From positions 20,530-84,529 of the forward strand of contig JBBHKE010003331.1 of assembly GCA_037447655.1 (NCBI GenBank): a stretch of DNA of 64,000 nucleotides, given 5' to 3'. The notes beneath the pieces were generated by a model, which made no database searches, was not told the DNA's origin, and saw only the letters and a list, made by a program, of their open reading frames with translations. Below, piece by piece: positions 21,504-31,751 of the stretch. How positions within the stretch are numbered: the first letter of the stretch is position 1; the number at the start of each line of letters is the position of its first letter. Source of the stretch: Zygnema cylindricum (lineage: Eukaryota > Streptophyta > Zygnematophyceae > Zygnematales > Zygnemataceae). A program made the translations under genes and the position numbers.

Positions 21504-21533
21504 TGCCGCGAGAGAGGATCGAACTCTCGACCT
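21504..21533 (-). pseudogene. tRNA-Met 3' quarter fragment
   Basis: Only the T arm and 3' acceptor strand remain, preceded and followed by the same AAACGAAAAA-type flank as the neighbouring copies. The copies therefore arose by local duplication of tRNA plus flank. Confidence 0.8.
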
Positions 21534-21553
21534 AAACGAAAAAAAATAAGACC

Positions 21554-21658
21554 TGCCGCGAGAGAGGATCGAACTCTCGACCTTAGGATGGCTTTGACCC
21601 AATTTTATTGGGAGGCGGTGCTATGAGACCTACGCGCTACCGACTGCGCCATCGCGGC
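21554..21658 (-). tRNA. trnM: elongator tRNA-Met(CAU) with intron
   Basis: The cloverleaf is complete. Acceptor GCCGCGA pairs 7 of 7 with TCGCGGC, with discriminator A. The D arm is GCGC-AGTCGGTA-GCGC, and the anticodon loop CTCATAA carries CAT. The T arm is GAGAG-TTCGATC-CTCTC. An intron of about 32 bases sits after the base following the anticodon, the usual position; intron-bearing elongator tRNA-Met genes are standard in plants. CCA is not encoded. A T run on the minus strand just downstream (plus 21540-21549) would serve as a Pol III terminator. It is the only intact copy among four in this segment. Confidence 0.9.
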
Positions 21659-23473
21659 CATGTGTAAAAGTATCTTAAAATATTAAAAGTACTGTGACAA
21701 TTTTGCCTCATTCCCATTGTATTATGAATCATCTCAAAGAATGTTTCATAGCCCTCTGCTTGTTGCCATCGTTGCCCCTTGGAACGCGTCTTCGTACATG
21801 TAAGCTCTTCTTTCCATTCGTCTCTCCTGTATTCGTCTGTTTCTCCTTTGTTTTTGTGAGCCTCATGTCCACAATATTGATTACCTTATTTTCTCGTACG
21901 TTTTCTTAAATTATTATTATTATATTATTTTTCGTATTTTTATGTTTTTCGAAATTATAATTCATCATCATAAACATTTAATTGAAGTTTTTAAATTCGA
22001 ATTTTAAAATTTTATTTTTAAACTATTATATTTTAACTTATTTTTTTTCTCTTCTCTTTATTATTTTCTATATGTGTTAATGTTTTTTTTTTCTTTTTAT
22101 ATTCATATGTACGTGTTTCTTTTTCTTTCTTTCTCTTTTAAAAAAAAAAAAAATTGTTTGTTTTTGTTTTTTTTTATGTATGCATTTTTTTTAATTTTTT
22201 TTTTTTACTTCTTTTTCTATTTTTTTCTTTCTTTAGGCTATTAATCACGAAGTAAAATACAGATATGTAGTTTTAAAAACTTCTTGGAGAAGATGGACCG
22301 CCTATCTTTTCTCTGCTTTCACTGCTTGGTCTGTTTGTGGGTACTGAAGGATTTATAGTTCAAGGATGGAGTCTTAGTGCCAAAATCTTGGTTTCTTGGA
22401 AGTCTTCCTACATTCCCTGCGGACCTCTTCCACTTGCAAATGTCTTGAAATTCTTTCGTAACAGCGTGTAACTTTTAGACATTTTGTTGCGAATATTAAA
22501 CAGGAAAGAAATTTTCAAACCTTTTGATGATTGCTGACTTTATAATTTCCTGTGCAATTAATTAGAATTCATGATCTATTTTTTAAATTCCTGCTCAACA
22601 GGACCTTCAACCTCTTTGCTTCATTTCGTTTTCCTGTTGAACACTTAAAATGGAGCTTGATTATTTACAATGCTGATGCCATGATCATGTATGTGTTTCA
22701 GCAATTAAAGTTTTTGAAAGTATTTCAAGGGACTGCAAATTGTCTGTGCTTCAGCCCTATTGAAGCTTTTGGAAGCATTTTAAGGTGATGCTATTATCGC
22801 TCTGTTCTATCATTCTTAACATTCTCGAGTCAAAAACAATCACTGCAGTCTTTTTATAGAGCTTGCTGGTGGTATGCCCCAGCCTTTGGTTTATCTTTCT
22901 CTTTTTTGTAGTGGCAGCCTACTGGAGCATCACTCAGTCACTTGAATGAGACATTAATGTGACAACCAGTTCAATTGAATTTCCTGTTTGTATTTGTTTC
23001 CTTTCTTATTTCCTTCAGTAGTCAGTTTTGCAATCCTGGAATTACTACAGTACTTTGTCACGAAGGTGGTAGTGCTTCAGCGTTCGGAAGCACTTTTTTT
23101 TATCAATACAGCATTCTACACAAGCTGAACGTCCTAGTTATAGTGCTGAATTTTAGAGTAAGAATTTAATGTTTATGTTGCTGTGCAGCTTTAACTTGTA
23201 TTCAGTTGTTTACATCGCACCGCATTATGTCTGCTGCAAAATCATTGTTTTGGCATGGAGTAACTTTGATACTTTAGTTCTTCGACTTCTTGACAAATTA
23301 ATTCACCTCAGTTTTTTCGGGATTTTGTTTGTAAGAACTCTTTGTCTAGCTCCCCTGTTTGGAATCTGTCAGAATTGTCTTTTGTGGCTATTCTGGAATC
23401 TGAACATAAATCGTGTTTTGTGGCTATTCTAGAATCTGAACATATGCCATTTGTCCCTGCCAATTCTTGTCAC
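21659..23473. other. AT-rich upstream DNA, no gene seen
   Basis: T-rich homopolymer runs dominate to about 22230. The later part has more balanced composition and may hold promoter and 5' UTR exons of the next gene: a good acceptor (TTGTCACAG) ends at 23475, before the start codon at 23506. No donor could be fixed. Confidence 0.5.
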
Positions 23474-23505
23474 AGAATTTAATAAGAGCCCATACAAGGA
23501 AGAAT

Positions 23506-24616
23506 ATGAATGCACTTCGGAAGTCGGCTCGTCAGTTGGCTTTGCAATCTAATGCGGCTGTGAGACAGGTTCGGGCGTCGTCAGGGGGGAGAATCTTGAA
23601 TGAGGAGGAGAAAGCAGCAGAGAACATCTTTATCAAGGCATGTCGCCTTTCCTAGGCATTCAGGAGGGCCAGTGGTACTCTTTAATGGTATTCTATTACT
23701 GAGGGAAAGTTTTTAAAATTAAGGAAGCCTGGACTAGTTTAGGATTATTATAATTCTGAATTTGACGGAAGCTTTTGCAGGCGTTGGTTAACAATAGTTG
23801 TTAAGGCTGGGGCTTGGGGCTTGGGACTTGGGGCTTGCAGAAGCAAGAAGCTGAGAAGGCCGATTTCCTGAAGAAGGTGAGGAGATGCTTGCTTTCCCTC
23901 TGTCTCCACTCCCATTTGTCCCCCAATTTCTATCTCCTCTTGTTTTCCCTCTCTCTCCACTCCCATTTGTCTGTAAAGTTTTACCTCTCTTACAACTGAA
24001 CTGAGCTCTCATCTCCTCTACTCACTGTATCCTTAACCCCTCGCTGCTTTTTGTTTCTCTTCTCTTGAACTGTGCCATATGTTCCTCCTCTCCTCACTCT
24101 CCTCTCCTCTTCTTGTTTCTTTTCTCTTGAACTGTGCCATGTGTTCTCTTCTCTCCTCACTTTCCCCTCTTCTCGTTTCCCTTTTCTTGAACTGTGCCAT
24201 GTGTTCTCTTCTCTCCTCACTTACCCCTCTTCTCGTTTCCCTTTTCTTGAACTGTGCAGTGTGTTCTCACTTCTCCCATCACTCTCTTTTACTCTCCTCC
24301 TTTCCTTTCTCTTCTCTTGAATTGGGCCGTCTGTTCTCTCCTCACTCTCCTCGCCTCTCCTCTCCTCCTCTCTTTTCTCTTCTCTTTATCTGTGTCGGAT
24401 GTTGTATTGGCGGGTCCATAGTTGCGGGAGGGGAAGGCTGGAGAAGCTGCTGAGGCAGCGGCAAAGGCAGCCGGGCAGGCGGCCGAGTCGGCAAAAAATA
24501 CTGTGGTCAATGAGGGCCAGAAAGTGGCAGAAGGAGGCTCTAGCAGTCTCTATTCCCTGGGAGGGGCAGCTCTCGCTGGTCTCGGCCTCGGCTGGTTTTT
24601 ATTTGGAGGAAAGTGA
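23506..24616 (+). CDS. IF1-like small mitochondrial protein
   Basis: Exons are 23506-23637, 23841-23876 and 24422-24616, giving 120 residues. The protein has a basic, Arg-rich N-terminus (MNALRKSARQLALQSNAAVR) fit for mitochondrial import. A charged helix follows (ILNEEEKAAENIFIK then KQEAEKADFLKK), matching plant proteins annotated as F1F0-ATPase inhibitor-like (Arabidopsis At2g27730 type, from memory). An Ala-rich stretch leads to one C-terminal membrane segment (SLGGAALAGLGLGWFLFGGK). Role inferred from the family: an IF1-type matrix regulator or inner-membrane accessory protein. Exon 2 is only 36 nt. Intron 1 starts GCATGT; using the nearby GT at 23642 would create an immediate stop, so GC-AG splicing is favoured. 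Confidence 0.8.
23638..23840 (+). other. probable GC-AG intron (IF1-like gene)
   Basis: The donor reads AAG|GCATGT and the acceptor CTTGCAG. It keeps phase 0 and joins IFIK to KQEAEK, as in homologues. No GT donor nearby preserves the frame. Confidence 0.65.
24010..24390. repeat. pyrimidine-rich minisatellite in intron 2
   Basis: Roughly six imperfect units of about 60 bases, each with TTGAACTGTGCCATGTGTTC followed by a CT-rich tail, fill most of the intron before exon 3. On the plus strand it forms one very long polypyrimidine stretch upstream of the acceptor. Confidence 0.9.
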
Positions 24617-25078
24617 TTGTAGCAAGTGTGATTTGATCTCGATGAGAACTACGTGGAAGGATCTGAGAAAGATGTGTCTATCGTAGATATCAAGACAGTT
24701 ATTCGGAAATGTTGATGTGGATCACAGACTTGACAGAGTTCAGGAGGCTTACACCTTGATAGGCTGGGATTTAGTTTTTTTTTTAGTTTTGACAGTAGAA
24801 TGTCACAGTTGTTGTTTCAGTTTTGTTTTGCATTCACGAATCGTCAAAAATATGGCAGCTTGAATGACACTCACTATGGAAGTAGATAGCATCTCATTAG
24901 AAATGAGGATAAAGTCTGGCTATCAGGATGAAATTTGGATATGACCTTTGGAGAAAGAAACATATTAAGAATGGAACAGAGGCGTTAGACAATCCATGTC
25001 AGCTCTGGATTGGACAAAAAAGTCCAAATAATCACCATTTCACTGTCCTGCTTATTGCAATTCTCTTTTATCAGGTTT

Positions 25079-25256
25079 GTAACATAGATCAAAAGGGTGA
25101 AAATGCGTAGTGAAAATGCGTGCAAAAGCTATATCTGGTAATCCCCCAGTGTATACGTATTATTGTGTGTTTTGTAGCTACAATATGTACATAATACGGG
25201 GCTATCAGATAGCATTTACACCTCTTTTCACACTTTTGATCCACGGTTATAAACGA
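25079..25256. mobile_element. ~180-bp TIR element (MITE), copy 1
   Basis: The left end TAACATAGATCAAAAGGGTG and the right end CACTTTTGATCCACGGTTA are inverted repeats with a few mismatches. It is related to the element at 40111-40287 through the shared ATCAAAAGTG core and the GCTATATCTRGTA word inside. It has no ORF. Confidence 0.7.
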
Positions 25257-26429
25257 GGTTCAAAATGTTTGTCTGCGTGCTAAATCAGTGGATGGATGAA
25301 TTTTTGGCTTTCACTATGCCATCTATGTTTGGGCAGTCTAAGTTCAGTTCATGACATGGAAGAGCCAATTCTCTATCAGCAATGGGCAATTGCGTTATTT
25401 AGGAGGAAGATTTATTGGTAACATTGATTGATATGAAAGCTTATACTTCTGAAGCGCCTCTGGTTCCTGGCAACGGTCATATCCACGATTAAAATAGTGG
25501 TGGTGCATATCGATGGAGTTTTGTTGGTGTGATAGGTTTCAAAACAACTTCATCTGATTGCAAAGTGGAGGCAAATTCTAACAAATGCATTTTCTGTTTC
25601 CCTCCTTGCAATGGTTACATTATTGATGTAGCAAGTATTGGATAATTTTACATAGTCCGTGTTGACGGTTTACCCTTAAGAGGCGATACACATAACGTAT
25701 ATTATTATATTTAATGCAAATGATTAAACTCTTTTACATGGTGAATGGAGTCTAGTTACGTGTAGTCACTTTTACCTAGTGTTTTTGTATAGAAAGCTCG
25801 GTACATATGAAATAAATGTGTTTCCTGTTTGAGGATAAACTAAGGAACACGAGGAAAGTTATAGTGCAATACGGCATTGTTATTTGAATAGAATGTTTTG
25901 TGCTTTGATGGAGCTTGCTGGTGGAGGTGTAATGTTTCGTTTCTTGTTATCAAAGAAATGAGACGACGATCGTGAACTACAGGAAATATCAGCAAATGAT
26001 GAATTTAGGCCTTGGAAAATCGACAGCAGTTACTGGTTTATTTGTACCAAAAGCTATTGTGAAGCAAGTTATGGGGAAACTGACTTAAGACCTTGTCAAA
26101 AAAAACTTTATTATTATTTTTGGTGGGAGATTTAAGCAAATTGAACCAAGCTTGACCTTCCTTAGCATTAACCTTAGTTGACGTTGAGCATCAATACCGG
26201 CCATCTCGAAGACTGTATCAAAGACGGAAAACTTTGTTGCAAAATCTGCGATGGTAAACCAATTTTGTACAAGGGTAAAACAAAAAAACAATTAAAGACT
26301 ACAAGATTCATAAGACTGTAACAAACATCAAAACACCAATAATAAAAACAAAAACAAACATCCAAAACAAAAGTACCAAAAATGGCCCCTACAAAAAGAA
26401 CTAGTCTACATTAGGAGTCTTTATACAAC

Positions 26430-26700
26430 CTAAACAAGCTAAGGTCCACAACCACAAAGATCGTGTATTTGGACTGTGTCCCTTAGTGGAAGATCCGGAA
26501 GACCCCTCTTGTCATCTACCACCGTGTGTCGTCGAAGGAGAGCCACAACTTGCGCTCCCTGAAGGGCAATTGGTGCACGTTGACGGGTGAAGGTAGCTAA
26601 AAGGCTCGATGGAGTACTCCTCGGACCCCTGGATTCAAACGCTTTTTGTGGGGGCAATAGTGCACGGGCCGAGAAGAGGGCTTGCTGAAATGGAAGAGAC
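26430..26700 (-). pseudogene. retroelement C-terminal fragment
   Basis: The minus-strand translation FESRGPRSTPSSLLATFTRQ followed by RAPIALQGAQ resembles the end of the decayed ORF at 60160-61480 (FERRGPASSPPSILTNL). The serial RGP-S-P-S-L pattern and spacing agree. Only this short tail is readable, and the source family is uncertain. Confidence 0.35.
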
Positions 26701-27319
26701 CTTCCTCCACCTTAGAGACAACTTGAGCTAGAATAAGGACATCATCAACAATGAAAATTAAAAAGAGAGGTAAATGTTAGGCGCCACCAAAGACAACCCT
26801 CGAAATATGCCGCTGGCGCAATGTTGGCGACGGGAAGCCAAAACAGCCATTCGAAGTACCACAATAATGTGAAAGGATTGCATCGTATGTATGGGGGAAC
26901 AAATGGGAAGGAAATTCTGAAAATGACAGTTTGAGTTTAAACGTTTAAACGATTGTTTTAACGTTTGGTGGTTTTGGCGTATGTCGTTGAAATTCAATAT
27001 CCACTGCATGTCTTGCTACAAAAGGGAAAATTTTACCAGGTGATATTGTGATTGACCGGGTGCTTTATCAGTATAGTGTTCGTCAATTTTATTTCTTTTC
27101 AATCATGCTTTGTGCTTAGATGGTTTAGCCATCCCGACTAGTGACATATAATCTTCTTCTTAGTAGTGATGCTACTAGTTCGACCGAGGCTAATGTCTTT
27201 CTTTGTTTGCAGTAAAATTCATTCCTATGTGAAGGTGGAGACATGTCTACCTTTGCTGAAATACTACAGGTGCGGAAGAACTTGAATCTTTAAGCTGTAC
27301 GCCCTGCAAGCGTAGCAGG

Positions 27320-27606
27320 TGAGTCTGGTGTGGTGCACAGTTTGAGACCAGATTTTGCCATTTTTTTCAACAAGCTGTCGGAAATAAACACATGAGTCTG
27401 ACATATTTTAAATACCTTTCGTTGAGATGCTGTTACACCATGTGATTCTTGCAATAATTGGCTTTTTATATACTTGTTCCAAAATCTGGGTATCGAACAA
27501 GAGATAGGACTTCAAACCAAACATTTAGATAACATTGGAATGACATTTGACCTAATAACGTTTATGACAATAACAGGTTTAGTCTTTAACATACATTTCT
27601 CTGCAG
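27320..27606 (+). other. probable 5' UTR intron of DUF72 gene
   Basis: A strong donor (GTAGCAG|GTGAGT) and a strong acceptor (TTCTCTGCAG) flank this segment 74 bases before the start codon. The retained leader holds a short upstream ORF (ATG at 27622, stop at 27649). Confidence 0.5.
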
Positions 27607-27679
27607 GATCTTTGAACACAATGATAGTATCAAAGCAGGTGGGAACATAGCAAAAAAATCTCAAGTTAGGAGGATAAAT

Positions 27680-30137
27680 ATGCCAAGAGAGGCTGCACTT
27701 TATACACGGACCACTAAGAAAGGGATGAACAACTTGGAACATCAAGTCAAAAATAGTCAAGATTTGAGTACCGATGTACAGAACAACTCAAAACAGATGT
27801 CTAGAGAGAGAGGGAAAAATAATGGGTCGCAGGAAACGTCTGTTCCAAAGCTTTCGGTGTCAGGGTCAAACCAAGACTCGGTAATTGGGAATTCTGTGCC
27901 GAAGAGGCAGCGTACTAAAACAATTCCTCATCAAAATAATTTGACAGCCAGAAGTGAAGGTAGAGAAGTTGATTCCCGAGCCATTGTGACAAATAAACAA
28001 ATTGTTGAAGACAGGCGTGAAATTGACAATGCAAATAAAGCATGGAACAAAGAAGGTGACTTGGAAACACCTCAGCCTAAGCAAAGGAGAGGACCCAAGG
28101 TTACCGAACAGACTGATATAGCTATTCCTGTAGAGTTGAGAGAGAGCATCAACATAAAGAGGCCATGGCGGTATCAGAAAGAGTCAGGCAAGGGCACGCT
28201 TTGGATGGGGACGTCAGGGTACATATATCCTCATTGGAAAGGCGTTGTGTATCCCAATAAGTTGCCTCAAAAGGATTGGTTCGAGTACTATACATGGATG
28301 TTCAATACTGTCGAAATCAACAACACATTTTATCGTCTTCCAGAAAGTAAAGTTTTTGACACTTGGGACAAGCAAGCTCCTGAAGACTTTTGCTATACTC
28401 TGAAATTTAGCAAGCAAGTAAACCGTAATCAGATTTCTGCAACCATTTCCAAGTAACCAAATGTCGCATGCTATTTTCTACTTGAATGTCGCTTGTTTTG
28501 TCTAGAACAGTTAAGTCATTTATTGAAGCCTCATGAACTTTGTCTGTTTTTAGTGTGGATGCCGAAACACATTCCATTTCTTTCAACCTGCTGCAGGTTT
28601 GGCTCTCACATGAAACGACTAAAAGACCCTGAGGGAACAGTGGGACTCTTTTGGGATCGAGCAACCTGTTTAAAGGGAGCTCACTTGGGCCCAATCTTGG
28701 TTCAACTACCACCCAAGTTTGATTGTAACATAGAGCGTTTGGAAGGCTTCTTTGCTGAAGTTGAGAGGAGCACTCCAGCAGGTAAGAAGGCATGACCAAT
28801 TATTTTTCCTGCCTCAGGTTTATTCACTGAACTCTCTTTGTCTTCGACCTGCTTGTTTCTGGATTGGATATAATAATTCTAGGCAGATTTTGTGAATAAC
28901 CCGGGGGTGATTTTGCTTTTGAACAATACTAGTTCTCTATTCTTTTATTATCTTCTACTTTTCTTGCTTATGCACACTGAGTCGCTCCCTGGAGCATCTA
29001 ATTTCTTTTGAGATTACAAGCAGATGGTTCAGATGATGTTGCAAAAGCATGAAGTTTGGTGGTCAACAGGTCAACGATGGGCATTAGAGGTCCGTGACAG
29101 CCGCTGGTTTTGTGATTCGGTGTACAATATCCTCTGTCGACATAATGTGGCGCTGTGCGTTCATGATCATAAAGATATTGGCCAGAATTTTCCAGAGGTA
29201 AGTAATACCATTATCATTACTTCAAAACAGTCATATTAAGCGTCATCTGCAGAGAGGACGAATGTGCGGTAAAAGTCACACTGCACATTTGCGTCATATT
29301 CAGATAAGTTTTGATGAGAGTGGTTCATATCACAGTTAGTCCATCAGATTATCTTCTTTAGAGCATTCCCTTGTGCTGAGTTCTCTTCATGGTTCAGTCA
29401 TGAGGAAAAGATGGTGGAACTTAAAAATGTAAGATTGACCAATGTTGTCAAACAAGGTCTTGCCACCAGTTGCTCTTTGACCATCATGACAATGATAAGA
29501 TGATGGGGAAACAAAAAGCCTATGCATGATAATAGGCATAGAAAGGATGAGTTATTTTTATTTTATTTTTACAACCGATTCATGCCCCCCTGGCAGCTTT
29601 TAGATAGGGTATGCCGTACAATTCGTGCAATTCTATGAGAGATTGGACGTATGACTACTCATAAAACTGTACGATTCACTCTCAACAAGTGGGTAATTAT
29701 GAGACTCATTCATTCCCTTTTACTGAGTGTCAAGCTTTAACTTTGATCCATATTAAGTTACTATGCTGCTCATTCCAAATTCCATTAAGTTTTGCAAAAA
29801 AAAAGAAAAATGTACTCTATACTTGCCTATATATTGGTTAGTTGTTGCGTCGCTCTTTCTTTCTGACGATCACCTCCACTGCGAGGCAAATTACACTGTT
29901 TTTATTTATCGTTTTTTATGTGTTTCCTGCCTTCAGTTCCCTACTGCTGATTGGTCTTACCTTCGGTTCCATGGGAGAGACTATACTCGCCGGTATGAAA
30001 TTCAAGAACTACGAAGGCACGCCTCAAACATAAGGAAAAAACTAGATGCAGGAATTGACGTGTATGCATATTTCAACAACGATCACAATGGATTTGCTGT
30101 GCATAATGCTTTAGAGCTTCGTAACCTCATCCTATAA
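27680..30137 (+). CDS. DUF72 (YecE-like) family protein
   Basis: Exons are 27680-28413, 28597-28781, 29070-29197 and 29937-30137, giving 415 residues. Residues 1-165 are polar and probably disordered, with basic clusters (KRQRTK, KQRRGPK) that could be nuclear signals. The DUF72 TIM-barrel-like domain spans about 172-415: MGTSGYIYPHWKG, TVEINNTFYRLPE, KFSKFGSHMKRLKDPEG, ILVQLPPKF, WALEVRDSRWF, ADWSYLRFHG and the closing DVYAYFNNDHNGFAVHNA. The biochemical role of the family is not settled. Exon 1 best ends at AA|GCAAGT (a GC donor), which restores the usual KFS-x-FGSH sequence. The alternative GT donor at 28453 would add 13 unrelated residues. Exon 3 starts at 29070, not at the ATG at 29024. 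Confidence 0.88.
28414..28596 (+). other. probable GC-AG intron (DUF72 gene)
   Basis: The donor AA|GCAAGT matches the GC-donor consensus at +1 to +6, and the acceptor is CTGCTGCAG. It is phase 2. The GT at 28418 gives the wrong phase for exon 2, and the GT at 28453 keeps phase but inserts 13 residues into a conserved core. Confidence 0.65.
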
Positions 30138-31751
30138 ACACTTCAAGATCTTCTTGTACTTCTAAGATCTTCGTGTATATGAATCCATCTTCTTTTACCG
30201 GCCCAGTTTTAACCATGTTCGGGCATTTTTTTACTACCAATAATTGTGTTTTTCTTTTTCTGTTTTTGGATCTGCTATCGTTGTTAATGACAGCTCTTAA
30301 TGCAGGTCTTTGCGGGTCTGTACTTTTACAATCGACGTTATAAAAAATTACAACAAAAACAGTACCTGTACATAAAGGAAACATAAATATGGTGGAAAGG
30401 CATGTGTTCTCGACAAACGAAAATTTTATGCATATCTGTCCTTCATGGTACATGATAGGATTCACATTGACCACCATGGTTAAGCTAAAACAAACATGAA
30501 AATATGTTGAAAAGAGTGAAGTTCAAAACGATTTTCAATTGGGACTGTAGCTATTTTGGAAGATTGTGTCAATTGTCTGTTTGTCTGAATTTTCAAGTTC
30601 TGTAAACATCGAGAATAACCTCGAGAATGTAGCATGGCGATGAAGTTAGTCTTAAGTGGAAACAAATAAAGCCACTCGGAAACTGTCAGCGCCCCTACCT
30701 TCCACTTACATATCTCTGACTTGAACCTGTGAAAAAATTATGCCATGTCCAAAACAAGTAAAGGTATCCACCATGACAAGTGACAAGTGTGACTATACAA
30801 ATCCTTCAATAAGATGTAAAGAAAAGTAGGCGGCAAAAGAGAGTTCAGCTCAAAGTGTAAAGCTCAGCTTTGAATAACAGGAGAATCGATGAATCACAAT
30901 CAAATAGGTTGCTGGCTATATTTTAGCAACAAGAACAAACTCTTAGTGGAACATTTAGGGACACTCGAGTAACCCGTAATCAAAAAGATGGAGGGAAAAC
31001 AATTGCACAATCTTTTTCAGACATGTGCTCTCTGCAACGATCTATTTTTTGTGAAAAAAAAACTGTATAAGTTGATTCGTCAATTAGAACATGACATGAG
31101 AATGTTCTAGACACTTTTAACATATTTGATTTTGCTGTTCAATTGAGCACAATAGTAACCCGATCATGTACTTGATTCATCCTCCAATGACATAAGTCGT
31201 AACATTGGGATACAGCTGCGCAAAAGAAAATACTTCTCAAAATTTGCATCATGCCTTCTCCAAATTTGTCCTTCAATTGAAGAACAAACCTGAATCAACG
31301 AATTGGCAAAGTGATGATGACTCACATAAGCAACAACTTATGTCGAATTATCGTCCATTTCGCGACTTCACATTTGAAAGCTTTCTAAAAGTGCGGACAT
31401 TTTCGTACAGTGGTCGCACGAAGTCAGCATACCGTAAAGAAGATCCGCACAGAAGACTTTTTTCGTGCCCTCTTCCGTATGGATATTTTTTCATTTTCGT
31501 TCCATGCGCGGAGTTTTGCATGAATGAAAAATCCCCACGCTTTGAACATTATTTGAAAGCATCCGCGTCGGCCAAAATCTCACAAGCGAACGAACGTTTG
31601 CAATATTTGTCCGTCGCATGGCTACAAGATGCGGACATTTCAAGCAAATCGGAAACTATTTCCGTTCTGTCTAGTATTTGGATTCATCATTGTTTTTTCA
31701 CTAACCAACAACATTTTTTTCAAAGAAAGAATACAATCATCACTGAAAAGC
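30138..31751. other. 3' UTR and intergenic, no gene seen
   Basis: No convincing coding signal on either strand. The stretch just before 31752 is open in the downstream frame back to about 31629, but it has no homology-like features and is probably 5' UTR. Confidence 0.5.

Larger units (their letters stand above)
24617..27213. other. intergenic, no gene on either strand
   Basis: The first part is probably the 3' UTR of the IF1-like gene. It contains the small TIR element and the retroelement fragment listed separately; otherwise nothing is recognised. Confidence 0.5.

Noticed and set aside
26085-26365. Minus-strand frames near 26.1-26.4 kb
   Set aside because: Short, AT-rich, and no domain or splice support.
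29024-29069. ATG at 29024 as the start of DUF72 exon 3
   Set aside because: Including it adds residues absent from the family and breaks the phase from exon 2. The acceptor at 29069 restores PAG-QRWALEVRD in phase.
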